Below are positions 1-8,800 of a DNA stretch of 23,862 bases, piece after piece. Position 1 is the stretch's first letter. Every line of letters begins with the position of its first letter. The position numbers and the translations under genes are program-made. The notes below the pieces were generated by a model. It made no database searches. It worked only from the letters and a program-made list of their open reading frames with translations, and was not told the DNA's origin. The stretch comes from an uncultured Eggerthellaceae bacterium (GTDB lineage Bacteria > Actinomycetota > Coriobacteriia > Coriobacteriales > Eggerthellaceae). The DNA lies in assembly GCA_934630485.1 (NCBI GenBank), contig CAKTWD010000014.1, positions 1 to 23,862 of the forward strand, written 5' to 3'.

Positions 1-1
1 G

Positions 2-652
2 GTTGTTCCCGACGAGCTGGCGGCGGAAAGGCTCGCTGCAGGCGATCTGCCGTATCTAAGCGAATTGAACGTCAACTTAGCCAGCGACTCGAAAGAGCAG
101 GTCATGAAAGACCTGATGGCTGAATACGGTAAGGCCGTTCCCCCGCGTGAGGAGCTTCTCGAGGCCGGCTGGACATACGATTCCCGACCGTGGCCGGTTT
201 CTTACTACGACACGAGTGAGGGCATTATCGCCGACAGCATGGGACTTAAACTTCTGTTGGTTTACCTTGCGCTCTACATCGGATTCGTCTTCCTGATGAC
301 CACGGCGGCGGTTCTTTCCGTCCAGCAGCTTTCCGAGGTAGCGGATGGTATCCCTCGCTATCGTCTGCTGGCTCAGCTGGGATGCGACAGGAGCATGGTG
401 CTGCGAAGCCTGCGCACGCAGATCGGCATCTACTTCGTGGCTCCGCTTCTGGTTGCAGGGTGCCATTCGGCATGTGCGATCAGCATTCTGTACAAGAACT
501 TGCTGTCGATTTGGGGTGCTTCGGCTGTTATCGGCATGCTTGCCATCGGCATCGCGCTAGTGGTTGCGGTGTACGCGATCTACACGGTGTCTACCTATCT
601 GGTTGCGCGATCGGCGGTTGTTTCCGGCGCAGGCAAGAAGCTGCTTGCATAG
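2..652 (+). CDS. FtsX-like ABC transporter permease, C-terminal part
   Basis: The reading frame is open from the left edge of the window to the TAG at 652, so this is the last 216 residues of a longer protein that starts outside; the TTG at 65 is internal, not a start. The visible part has a soluble stretch of about 80 residues, then three hydrophobic segments (roughly residues 82-105, 138-160 and 170-195). The short motif after the first segment, QLSEVADGIPRYRLLAQLG, is typical of the cytoplasmic loop of FtsX/MacB/BceB-type permeases, where it contacts the ATPase. Such proteins work with a separate ATP-binding subunit, often in peptide-antibiotic or lipid export; the substrate cannot be read here. 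The ATPase gene is presumably to the left. The family call is from motif and topology only. Confidence 0.75.
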   Translation, partial: VVPDELAAERLAAGDLPYLSELNVNLASDSKEQVMKDLMAEYGKAVPPREELLEAGWTYDSRPWPVSYYDTSEGIIADSMGLKLLLVYLALYIGFVFLMTTAAVLSVQQLSEVADGIPRYRLLAQLGCDRSMVLRSLRTQIGIYFVAPLLVAGCHSACAISILYKNLLSIWGASAVIGMLAIGIALVVAVYAIYTVSTYLVARSAVVSGAGKKLLA

Positions 653-671
653 TCAGACAGGAAAACGAAAG

Positions 672-709
672 GGGCGGCTGCCTGCGGATGATCCGCGTGG
701 CAGCCGCCC
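672..709 (-). terminator. Terminator hairpin between the permease and nitroreductase genes
   Basis: An 11-bp perfect stem (672-682 with 699-709) encloses a second 5-bp stem (684-688 with 692-696), giving a very stable structure. Read on the minus strand it is followed by a T-rich stretch (CCCTTTCGTTTTCC), so it suits the end of the nitroreductase transcript. It can also stop the permease transcript from the other side, although there is no T-run on the plus side. Confidence 0.75.
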
Positions 710-733
710 TGTACGTTCGCTAGGAAAAAGCGC

Positions 734-1264
734 TTAGAAGGACTCGTTCACAACCAACGTGCTCATGTCGACGGTTGCGGTATGACGCGGACCGGGCGCG
801 CAGTCGGCCGCGGGGTGGCCCATCATCAGCATGTCAACCAGCATGTAGTCGTCGGGGACGTTGAACTCTTTGCGTGCTTCCTTCGGATCGTATGCGCCAA
901 CCCAGCAGCTACCAAGACCGGCTGCGGTTGCGGCGTTCGCCATATTGGTAAGCGCGATGGTGGCATCAACGTTGCCGAAGTCGCCGGACTCGAAGCCCAA
1001 GCCCTTGGCGGAAACCTTCGTGTCGAAGGCGGCGATGATCACGACGGGTGCGCCGTAGCGGCACTTCGAGACCTTGTCGATTTTCTCAAGGCCTTCGGGA
1101 GTTTGAACCACACACAGGCGGAATGACTGTGCGTTGCAAGCAGTGGGGGAAAGCTGCGCTGCTTTCAAGATGGCGTCGATCTGCTCTTGGGCAACGGGTT
1201 CGTCCGAGAATTTGCGGACGGAATAGCGATCGCTCATCAGCTGCAGGTAATCGTTGATGTTCAT
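734..1264 (-). CDS. Nitroreductase family protein (FMN-dependent oxidoreductase)
   Basis: A 176-residue protein with the nitroreductase fold: an N-terminal RYSVRKF motif (residues 13-19, which binds FMN phosphate in the family), a central ATIALTNMANAATAAGLGSCWVG helix region, and a C-terminal MLMMGHPA segment, where family members normally close the FMN site. These proteins use NAD(P)H to reduce nitro compounds, quinones or flavins; the length fits the short single-domain subgroup common in anaerobes. The ATG at 1264 has a good AGAGGAG site six bases upstream. It is transcribed divergently from the nuclease-like gene at 1383 and ends at a strong hairpin. A TAAAAT box at 1330-1335 (minus strand) could be its -10. 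Substrate unknown. Confidence 0.85.
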   Translation of the reverse strand: MNINDYLQLMSDRYSVRKFSDEPVAQEQIDAILKAAQLSPTACNAQSFRLCVVQTPEGLEKIDKVSKCRYGAPVVIIAAFDTKVSAKGLGFESGDFGNVDATIALTNMANAATAAGLGSCWVGAYDPKEARKEFNVPDDYMLVDMLMMGHPAADCAPGPRHTATVDMSTLVVNESF

Positions 1265-1329
1265 AGGTGGCTCCTCTCATGATTGAGACGCGAGGTCTGG
1301 TACGATTCTGGATCGACCATTTCGACGCT

Positions 1330-1362
1330 ATTTTACGTCTTGAGCGTGCTTGCGTCTTGAGC
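1330..1362 (-). promoter_or_regulatory. Possible activator-type promoter: two direct repeats next to a -10 box
   Basis: On the minus strand the 10-mer GCTCAAGACG occurs twice (1353-1362 and 1336-1345), exactly 17 bases apart, and the second copy directly abuts TAAAAT (1330-1335). No -35 consensus is seen. Repeats in place of a -35 box are the usual layout for an activator site. The likely target is the nitroreductase gene. The repeats also sit just ahead of the ribosome binding site of the divergent gene. Confidence 0.35.
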
Positions 1363-1382
1363 ACATTGCAGGAGGCCCCGAT

Positions 1383-2501
1383 TTGTTGAAAAAAGTTCTG
1401 AAAGCCATCGCCATCGTCGTTGCGGTGATTCTGGTTGTATTGGCCGGCTATGTTGTCTACCTTGAGTTGACGTACAGCCGTATCGCCGACAACCAAGAGT
1501 TGACCGTTTCCCCGGTGTCCGACAACGTCGGCGCCCAGCAGGATACTGAGCTAGTTACGGGGCGCTCGTATACGGCGCTTACGTACAACATCGGGTTCGG
1601 CGCCTACCTGCCCGAATACTCGTTCTTCATGGACGAGGGCGTTATGAATGACGGCATCGAAACCGTCGGCGATCATGCGCGCGCTCTGAGTGCCGACGCC
1701 GTTCATTTTTCCACTGACGGCGTGATCTCGTTGGTTCAGGGTTTGAACCCCGACTTCGCGCTTCTGCAAGAGGTGGACACCGACTCCGACCGAAGTTGGC
1801 ACGTGAACCAGGTTTCCGACATCACATCTGCGTTTTCGCAGATGAACAGCGTGTATGCCGTGAACTTGCACTCGTCGTATCTCGTGTATCCGCCAACCGA
1901 TCCCATCGGGTTCATGAACAGCGGCCTTCTTACGCTGTCGTCCCAGACCATCGATTCCGCGGTTCGTCGCAGCTATCCCATCAGCGAGGACCCCATCCAG
2001 AAGCTGTTCGATCTTGACCGTTGCTTCCAGGTGCTTCGCTTGCCTGTAGGGGGAACCGACAAGCAGCTGGTGCTGATCAACAGCCATATGTCGGCGTATG
2101 ACAAGGGCGGTGTCTCGCGCGCCAAGCAGCTTGAGATGATCACGAGCCTTATGAAGAGCGAGTTTGAGGCGGGCAACTGGGTTATCGCCGGCGGCGATTG
2201 GAACCACGCGCTTTGGGGCAGCGAGACCATGTACACCAGCGATCAGAAGATGCCCGATTGGCTTGCCGTCCTTGATCAAGATGACCTGCCCGAAGGATTC
2301 TCGATCGTCCGCGCGGACAACATCTGGGATGTGCCGACGTGTCGCGATGCTGACATCCCGTACGAGAAGGGCGTGTCGTTCTGCTCGACCATCGATGGAT
2401 TCATCGTTTCCGATAACGTTGTCGCCGCGGCGCAGAATGTCGACAGCGGTTTCGCCTACAGCGATCACAACCCGGTGCTGATGACCTTCAAGTTGAACTA
2501 G
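1383..2501 (+). CDS. Membrane-anchored endonuclease/exonuclease/phosphatase (EEP) family protein
   Basis: The start is put at TTG 1383 because AGGAGG lies seven bases upstream (1370-1375) and the protein then begins with a Lys-containing N-region and one membrane segment (about residues 6-29), giving 372 residues. The rest is an EEP (DNase I-like) metallohydrolase domain with the expected motif order: TYNIGFG (about 67-73, metal Asn), LLQEVD (about 127, metal Glu), INSHMS (about 234, catalytic His), GGDWNH (about 269, Asp and Asn) and SDHNPV near the C-terminus (catalytic His). The family includes nucleases, phosphodiesterases and sphingomyelinase-like lipases. With a single N-terminal anchor the active domain probably faces outwards, so a role on extracellular nucleic acid, sugar-phosphate or lipid is possible. 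Specificity cannot be assigned. Confidence 0.8.
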   Translation: MLKKVLKAIAIVVAVILVVLAGYVVYLELTYSRIADNQELTVSPVSDNVGAQQDTELVTGRSYTALTYNIGFGAYLPEYSFFMDEGVMNDGIETVGDHARALSADAVHFSTDGVISLVQGLNPDFALLQEVDTDSDRSWHVNQVSDITSAFSQMNSVYAVNLHSSYLVYPPTDPIGFMNSGLLTLSSQTIDSAVRRSYPISEDPIQKLFDLDRCFQVLRLPVGGTDKQLVLINSHMSAYDKGGVSRAKQLEMITSLMKSEFEAGNWVIAGGDWNHALWGSETMYTSDQKMPDWLAVLDQDDLPEGFSIVRADNIWDVPTCRDADIPYEKGVSFCSTIDGFIVSDNVVAAAQNVDSGFAYSDHNPVLMTFKLN

Positions 2502-2559
2502 TGTTGGCAGCCGCCCTTTGTTGATTCGACGTTGCCACGCCTTTCTTTACGAACCGTTA

Positions 2560-2591
2560 TTGACGACGACGTAGCGTCGTCATGCGATAAT
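2560..2591 (+). promoter_or_regulatory. MerR-type promoter/operator of the merR gene
   Basis: TTGACG (2560-2565) and GATAAT (2586-2591) are separated by 20 bases, longer than the usual 17 and typical of promoters activated by MerR proteins through DNA untwisting. The spacer holds a dyad GACGACG-TAG-CGTCGTC (2565-2581). Transcription would start near 2598, which rules out the TTG at 2594 as the merR start codon. A nearly identical element lies at 3506-3536. Confidence 0.7.
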
Positions 2592-2665
2592 GATTGCCGA
2601 TCTTTTGGTTGGATGATGCGAGTGGGCTTGTGAAGGAATCGAACAACGAATCAAGTCGGGATTTA

Positions 2666-3385
2666 ATGACGGTCGGCGAACTGGCTGCGCGTGTTGGCGT
2701 GACGGTTCGAACTATTCAGTATTACGATCAGCGCGGTTTGCTCCATCCCACATGCAAGGGGGAGCAGAACCTGCGTTTGTATTCGGCGGCTGATGAGGAG
2801 CGCCTGTATCGCATCGTGGCATTGAAACAGCTGGGCCTTTCGTTGTCGGAGATTCAAGAAAGCGAGAGTCGCGACGCCAAGGCGGAGCTAACCGCCGCGC
2901 TTGCCAAGCGCGAGGAAGAGCTCGAGCGCAAAAGCTCGGAGATCTTGCGTGACATGAACGCGGTTCGCGGGTTGTGCTCCCAGGTCGAAAGCGACGAAGG
3001 TGTTGATTGGGGCGCTATTGCGGATGCCGTTGGCGCTGCCCAAGATCGCGAGAATACCCTTTGGTTCGCTATTGCTGGGGAATCTGTCGGCAATATCGCT
3101 GTGCCTGAGCTTTCCAAAGATGACGTCGCGAATTGGCATCGACTGATGGGTGACGCAATCGAGGCAATGCATGATGGCGTGCTGGTCTCCGACGAGCGAG
3201 CGCGTGAGCTTGCGGTTCGTTTCTCTGAGTTGGGCGGCATGTCCTACGCGCTGGCAGGATTGAAGCGATTGGCGAATCAGCGAAAAGCGGGCCCGAGGCA
3301 ATATGGACGCGACTTTTATGCTGGCATTCAGCGACGTACGCTGAGCTTTCTCCAAGATGCTTTGGATTATTTCGAGATCGAGTAG
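2666..3385 (+). CDS. MerR family transcriptional regulator
   Basis: The protein opens with a canonical MerR winged helix-turn-helix: MTVGELAARVGVTVRTIQYYDQ (residues 1-22), then RGLLHP, NLRLYS and the LKQLGLSLSEI segment, followed by a charged, probably coiled-coil linker (about 70-100) and an effector domain of about 130 residues. That domain loosely resembles the TipA-S-like ligand-binding fold at its end (GRDFYAGIQRRTLSFLQDAL), but this is a weak impression. No Cys cluster typical of metal-sensing MerR is present. The start is uncertain: ATG 2666 (chosen, 239 residues) or GTG 2630 (251 residues). A long-spacer promoter with a dyad lies just upstream and is repeated ahead of the next gene, so autoregulation plus control of the DUF454 gene is likely. 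Confidence 0.88.
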   Translation: MTVGELAARVGVTVRTIQYYDQRGLLHPTCKGEQNLRLYSAADEERLYRIVALKQLGLSLSEIQESESRDAKAELTAALAKREEELERKSSEILRDMNAVRGLCSQVESDEGVDWGAIADAVGAAQDRENTLWFAIAGESVGNIAVPELSKDDVANWHRLMGDAIEAMHDGVLVSDERARELAVRFSELGGMSYALAGLKRLANQRKAGPRQYGRDFYAGIQRRTLSFLQDALDYFEIE

Positions 3386-3505
3386 CTTTTTCTTCTGCGC
3401 GTTAGAGGATATGGCCTTTCGTTGTGCTGGGCGGCCGCTTGTCGCTATTTGTTTCTTGGCTTCGGAAATAGTTTCACCCTTGACGTTTTTCTGCGTAGAT
3501 TCTCG

Positions 3506-3536
3506 TTGACGACGACGCAGCGTCGCTCGCTATCGT
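3506..3536 (+). promoter_or_regulatory. Second MerR-type promoter/operator, ahead of the DUF454 gene
   Basis: TTGACG (3506-3511) and TATCGT (3531-3536) are 19 bases apart. The first 20 bases match the merR promoter at 2560 except for one position (C for T), including the left arm and centre of the dyad (CGACG-CAG-CGTCG, 3513-3525). The right arm is less perfect than in the merR copy. Expected start near 3543, about 38 bases before the ATG at 3581. Confidence 0.65.
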
Positions 3537-3580
3537 CTCTTGCGTGATAAAAAACGTGCAAGAAAGGCTAAGGGTTGTTC

Positions 3581-3967
3581 ATGAACCCCTTAAAGAAAGC
3601 GATCTTTGTTTCTGTAGGCTGCTTGTGCGTCGTTCTGGGCATTTGCGGTGCATTCTTGCCGGTTTTGCCGACAACGCCGTTGTTGCTTGCCGCTGCGTTC
3701 CTGTTTTCGCGCAGTTCGCAGCGTTTAAACGACTGGCTGGTTAAGACAAAGGTCTATAAGACGTACGTTGAGCCGATTAATGCCGGCGATGGGATTCCGC
3801 TGCGTAAAAAAGCATCTATCTTGGGTGTTTCTTATGCAGTGATGGCGGTAAGTGCCGTTGTGGTGGCTCGTCCTTTGGTATGGGCGATCCTCGGGTGCGT
3901 TGCGGTGTTCTTGTTCTGGCTGATTGGCTTCCGCGTGCCGACGGCTCCTGCAACGGAGACGGAGTAG
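3581..3967 (+). CDS. DUF454 / YbaN-like small inner-membrane protein
   Basis: A 128-residue membrane protein. It has the signature of the DUF454 (YbaN) family in the N-terminal half: a hydrophobic helix, then GAFLPVLPTTPLLLAAAFLFSRSS (about 22-45), a WL pair and a short soluble segment, followed by two closely spaced C-terminal membrane helices (about 84-117). The biochemical role of the family is unknown. ATG 3581 is chosen over TTG 3575 because AAGGG (3570-3574) is then six bases away. It follows merR by about 195 bases and has its own copy of the merR-type promoter, which suggests that it is the regulator's target, for instance in a membrane-stress or drug response; this is an inference. 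Confidence 0.85.
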   Translation: MNPLKKAIFVSVGCLCVVLGICGAFLPVLPTTPLLLAAAFLFSRSSQRLNDWLVKTKVYKTYVEPINAGDGIPLRKKASILGVSYAVMAVSAVVVARPLVWAILGCVAVFLFWLIGFRVPTAPATETE

Positions 3968-4000
3968 GCGGAGCGAACGATTTGCTTATGGCTGCATGAA

Positions 4001-4036
4001 GAAAGGGTGTTCCCAATCTGCCGGGAACACCCTTTC
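4001..4036. terminator. Hairpin between convergent transcripts
   Basis: A perfect 14-bp stem (4001-4014 with 4023-4036) with an 8-base loop lies between the DUF454 gene (+) and the small gene downstream of pckA (-). Neither side has a proper T-run, so it is a stable hairpin serving as a probable shared terminator rather than a textbook one. Confidence 0.65.
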
Positions 4037-4086
4037 GCGTTGCATGAGACCAGGTGGCGCGGGTCTTTCGTCGTGCTTCGATCCGC

Positions 4087-4254
4087 TTAGTACAGGTTGC
4101 GCTTCGCTTGCTTCAGCAACTTGCCGCCGATGACGCAGCAGCCAATGCCAACGGACAACCCCACTGTGGTGGTGATGATACCCAAGGTGATGGACCAAGC
4201 TCCCGTGCTGCGCATGGTGCGGGTGGACCTATCCATAAGGTGTTCCTTTCGCAT
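4087..4254 (-). CDS. Small membrane protein downstream of pckA (55 aa)
   Basis: This short frame starts 28 bases after the pckA stop. ATG 4254 has AAAGGAG seven bases upstream; a second in-frame ATG at 4236 also has AAAGGA seven bases upstream, giving 55 or 49 residues. The product has a basic N-terminus (RSTRTMRS), one long hydrophobic segment (GAWSITLGIITTTVGLSVG then IGCCVIGG), and a basic tail KLLKQAKRNLY, so it should be a single-pass or re-entrant membrane protein with a Cys-Cys pair in or near the membrane. Spacing and ribosome binding sites suggest co-transcription with pckA. No family was recognised. The two good start sites and the clean membrane pattern make it likely real. Confidence 0.65.
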   Translation of the reverse strand: MRKEHLMDRSTRTMRSTGAWSITLGIITTTVGLSVGIGCCVIGGKLLKQAKRNLY

Positions 4255-4281
4255 TTCGCGCTCCTTTCGCGTGTGGCGGTT

Positions 4282-5841
<1,560 letters not shown>

Positions 5842-6161
5842 AGTCTCGATTCCTTGATGACCGTTGTGCATGCGGATGCGCAAGCATCCGGCTGCCTGAA
5901 TTTTGCAGTGCTTATGGTACACGCATTGTTGCAGGTTTGTTACGGGTCGTGGGTTTTGCCGACGATAAGACCGTAAGCGGCGGGTAGCACGGGTGTCGCG
6001 CGCTTTGCGTGGGGCGTTCGCCCGGGAATAGACCGAAGCTATGACAGGCGTGCGAAATTGGATATTTTGAAACGACAGGGGATGCCCTCATACTGGTTTC
6101 AGAGAAAAACACGGCGGAAAGCCGCCGACAGCGGTAGTCGCCGACGTTCGAAAGGACTGAT
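5842..6161. other. Divergent intergenic region, pckA / MetE-C-like gene
   Basis: No gene seen. It must hold both promoters. On the pckA side there is a hairpin CGGATGC-GCAA-GCATCCG (5873-5890). On the plus side TTGAAA near 6067 followed by CATACT about 16 bases later is a weak promoter candidate, and a short hairpin (6112-6117 with 6122-6127) with an AAAG loop lies 24 bases before the ribosome binding site. No S-box, cobalamin or other known riboswitch core was recognised ahead of the methyltransferase. Confidence 0.5.
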
Positions 6162-7283
6162 ATGGACAAACTGAATGCCCCGTTCCGTTACGACATTGTG
6201 GGCAGTTTCCTTCGCCCCGAAGCCATCAAAACCGCTCGCGCGCAGTATGCGCAGGGTCAGATCACCCTTGACCGGCTGCGCGACGTCGAGGACGTTGAGG
6301 TTGCGAAGCTCATCGAAAGACAGAAGGCCGCGGGCCTGCATGCCGTGACCGATGGCGAGTTCCGCCGCCGTTGGTGGCACTTGGACTTCCTGGCTGGTTT
6401 CAACGGCATCGAGGTGTACGACTTCGAGACCGACGGATTCGGCGTCAAGAAGATGATGCAAAGCACGTACGTGAGCGAGCCGCTTTCGTTCGATCCAGCG
6501 CATCCGTTCCTTGAAGGCTTCAAGCGCACGCAGGAAATCGCGGGCGACGTTCCGGTGAAGCAGACCATTGCCGGTCCGAACATGATCACGCTTGACTCCG
6601 TCGTTCTGTCAGCTCAGTATGCGGCGAACCCTGTTTACCGCGACTTGGACGAGCTTCGCGAAGCGCTTGCCAAGGTCTATCAGGATGCTATCAGGGCGTT
6701 CTACGACGCTGGTTGCCGCTATCTGCAGCTTGACGACACCAGCTGGGGCGCCCTGTTCTCGAAGCGTTTCCGCGACAGGATCACCGCATGCGGTTATGAT
6801 CCCGACAAGCTCATCGACGTGTTCGGCGACATCACCGAGGCTGCGCTTGAGGGCCGTCCTTCCGACATGGTCATTACCACGCATATGTGCAAGGGCAACT
6901 TCATGAGCCATTGGCTTTATGAGGGCACGTACGAAACGGTTGCCCGCCGTCTGCTGGGCATTCGCGGCATCGACGGCTTCTTCTTGGAGTACGACGACGA
7001 GCGTTCGGGCGACTTCAGCCCCTTGCGTTTCCTGCCCAAGGATACTGATCAGCGCGTGGTTCTGGGTTTGGTCACCACCAAGGATCCGAAGCTTGAGGAT
7101 GCGGCGCCTATTCGCGACCGCATTTACGAGGCCGCGAAGGTGGTCGACCTTGATCGTCTGTGTTTGTCGCCTCAGTGCGGCTTCTCGTCCACCGAGGAAG
7201 GCAACGTCCTTTCCGAGGAGGATCAGTGGAAGAAGCTGAGGTTGGTGCGTGAGGTTGCCGAGTCTGTTTGGGCCGACGCTTAA
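6162..7283 (+). CDS. Cobalamin-independent methionine synthase-like protein (MetE C-terminal family)
   Basis: A 373-residue protein of the MetE catalytic-domain family, similar in size and order to Bacillus YxjG/YxjH. It starts with FRYDIVGSFLRP and has VTDGEFRR (about 62-69), which is typical of the group. Zinc ligands can be followed: His and Cys in THMCKGN (about 241-247), a Glu in FFLEYDDERSGDF, and the distal Cys in LSPQCGFSS (about 340). The family transfers a methyl group to homocysteine or a related thiol. It lacks the N-terminal domain of full MetE, so the methyl donor may not be the polyglutamated folate. ATG 6162 follows AAAGGA by five bases. Single gene with its own terminator at 7373. 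Confidence 0.87.
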   Translation: MDKLNAPFRYDIVGSFLRPEAIKTARAQYAQGQITLDRLRDVEDVEVAKLIERQKAAGLHAVTDGEFRRRWWHLDFLAGFNGIEVYDFETDGFGVKKMMQSTYVSEPLSFDPAHPFLEGFKRTQEIAGDVPVKQTIAGPNMITLDSVVLSAQYAANPVYRDLDELREALAKVYQDAIRAFYDAGCRYLQLDDTSWGALFSKRFRDRITACGYDPDKLIDVFGDITEAALEGRPSDMVITTHMCKGNFMSHWLYEGTYETVARRLLGIRGIDGFFLEYDDERSGDFSPLRFLPKDTDQRVVLGLVTTKDPKLEDAAPIRDRIYEAAKVVDLDRLCLSPQCGFSSTEEGNVLSEEDQWKKLRLVREVAESVWADA

Positions 7284-7372
7284 GAATTGGCTTGCGGCTG
7301 GGTTGCGCGCCGATCAGGTGCAGCACTTGAAGCGCAGCCGATCGATCTGCCGCGCAGGTCGTAGGTATGAAA

Positions 7373-7402
7373 AAACGGGATGAGCGCTTGCTCATCCCGT
7401 TT
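7373..7402. terminator. Bidirectional intrinsic terminator
   Basis: A perfect 13-bp stem (7373-7385 with 7390-7402) with a GCTT loop has six A's on its left side and a T-rich right side (TTTCGTTT). It can end both the MetE-C-like gene (+) and the xpt-permease operon (-). Confidence 0.9.
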
Positions 7403-7441
7403 CGTTTGCATGGGGTGCAGTCTTGCAGAAAGACTTGCTGT

Positions 7442-8800
7442 TTACTGCTGCTCGGCTTCCTCTTCGGGCGTGCCGTCAGCCACTACGGAAGGCGTGGCTT
7501 CCTTTGGCATAAGCAGGTTCATGACCAGGGCGACCAAGAACGTAAGGGCGATGCTGTTCCCCACGAAGATGTTCTGCACGATTTCGGGGAAGGCCGAGAA
7601 GATCACGCTGATTTGCGAGAAGCCAATGCCGATAGCCAGCGACGTGGCTGCGATGGTGATGTTGCGCTGTGAGAAGCCGGCGGCGGCAACCATTTGGAAA
7701 CCGCTGGTGACGATGGTGCCGAACATCATGATGGTGCAGCCACCAAGAACGGCGCTGGGCACCGAGCTGAACACGGCGCTGATGGCAGGGATGAAGCCGG
7801 CTGCGATCAGCACAGCTGCGCCGCAAGCGATGGCGCGGCGGTTGACGACGCCCGTCATGCCGATAAGGCCGATGTTCTGCGCGAACGAGGTAAGCGGCGA
7901 GCAGCCGAAGACGCCCGCAAGCGCGCTGGTGAAGCCGTCGGCTGCAACGGCGCCCGAAATCTCGCGCTCGGACGGGTTGCGCTCGAAGCCGATGCGCGCG
8001 ATGGCGCCGGTGTCGCCGATGGTCTCGGCGGCGCTAACCAGGAACAGCAGCGTCATGCTGATGATGGCGCCCGCATGGAATTCGGGCATGAAGGGCATGA
8101 GGTGCGGAAGCGACATAACCTGCAGATTCTGGAAGCTGCTGAAGTCAACACGGCCCATGAACAGCGCCACGATATAGCCGAACACCAGGCCGAACAGAAT
8201 GGAGAGCTGCTTCAAACTGCCCTTGGCGAAGCGCTGGAACAGAAGGCACGCAAGAAGAGAAACGGTGCCCAGAAACAGGTTCTGCCAGGAACCGAAGTCG
8301 GCTGCGCTGGAGCCGCCGGCGAACGTCTCGGCGCCGGTGGACAGCAGCGAGAAGCCAATGGAGACAACCACGACGGCCGACACGATGCTGCCGATGTAGC
8401 GGTACCAGTACTTGGCGAACAAGCCCAGCACGCCCTCGATGCACCCGCCGACGATGACGGCGCCGACAACTGCGCCCATGCCGTAGGTGGCGGCAACGCC
8501 GCACAGCACGGTGACGAACGTGAAGCTCAGGCCCATGACAATGGGTAGTTTGGCGCCGATGCGCCAAACGCTGAATAGCTGGATGAGCGTGCCGATGCCG
8601 GCGGCGATCATGGCGTTCTGAATAAGCATCGCGGAGTCCTCAGCGCCAAGGCCGGCTGCTCCGCAGATGATGACGATGGGGGCCAGGTTCGAAACGAACA
8701 TGGCCAGAACGTGCTGGATGCCGTAGGGAAGCGCCTGTGCGATAGAGACGTTTCCGTAATAGTCGCCCAGCTGCTTCCTTAGATTGGTTTTGTTGCTCAT
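7442..8800 (-). CDS. NCS2 family xanthine/uracil permease
   Basis: A 452-residue polytopic membrane protein of the nucleobase:cation symporter-2 family. It begins GIQHVLAMFVSNLAPIVI, a typical QH motif in the first helix, and has the substrate motif LFLVSAAETIGDTGAIA (about residue 252-268) followed by DGFTSALAGVFGCSPLTSFAQNIGLIGMTGVVNR, the conserved pattern around the binding site; the family's Glu lies in AETIGD. Genes beside xpt usually encode xanthine permeases (PbuX), so xanthine is the best guess, with uric acid or guanine as alternatives. Its ATG overlaps the xpt stop (ATGA at 8797-8800), giving tight translational coupling. The acidic Glu-rich C-terminus is cytoplasmic. Confidence 0.92.
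   Translation of the reverse strand: MSNKTNLRKQLGDYYGNVSIAQALPYGIQHVLAMFVSNLAPIVIICGAAGLGAEDSAMLIQNAMIAAGIGTLIQLFSVWRIGAKLPIVMGLSFTFVTVLCGVAATYGMGAVVGAVIVGGCIEGVLGLFAKYWYRYIGSIVSAVVVVSIGFSLLSTGAETFAGGSSAADFGSWQNLFLGTVSLLACLLFQRFAKGSLKQLSILFGLVFGYIVALFMGRVDFSSFQNLQVMSLPHLMPFMPEFHAGAIISMTLLFLVSAAETIGDTGAIARIGFERNPSEREISGAVAADGFTSALAGVFGCSPLTSFAQNIGLIGMTGVVNRRAIACGAAVLIAAGFIPAISAVFSSVPSAVLGGCTIMMFGTIVTSGFQMVAAAGFSQRNITIAATSLAIGIGFSQISVIFSAFPEIVQNIFVGNSIALTFLVALVMNLLMPKEATPSVVADGTPEEEAEQQ

Noticed and set aside
2506..2517. The 12-mer GGCAGCCGCCCT, identical to the right arm of the terminator at 699-710, occurs after the EEP gene stop
   Set aside because: Only one arm is present here, so no hairpin forms. 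It could be a decayed terminator, but a single 12-base GC-rich match is not enough to claim a mobile or repeated element.
2594..2665. TTG 2594 as the MerR start
   Set aside because: It would lie upstream of the start site expected from the promoter at 2560-2591; the codons before 2666 also look non-coding.
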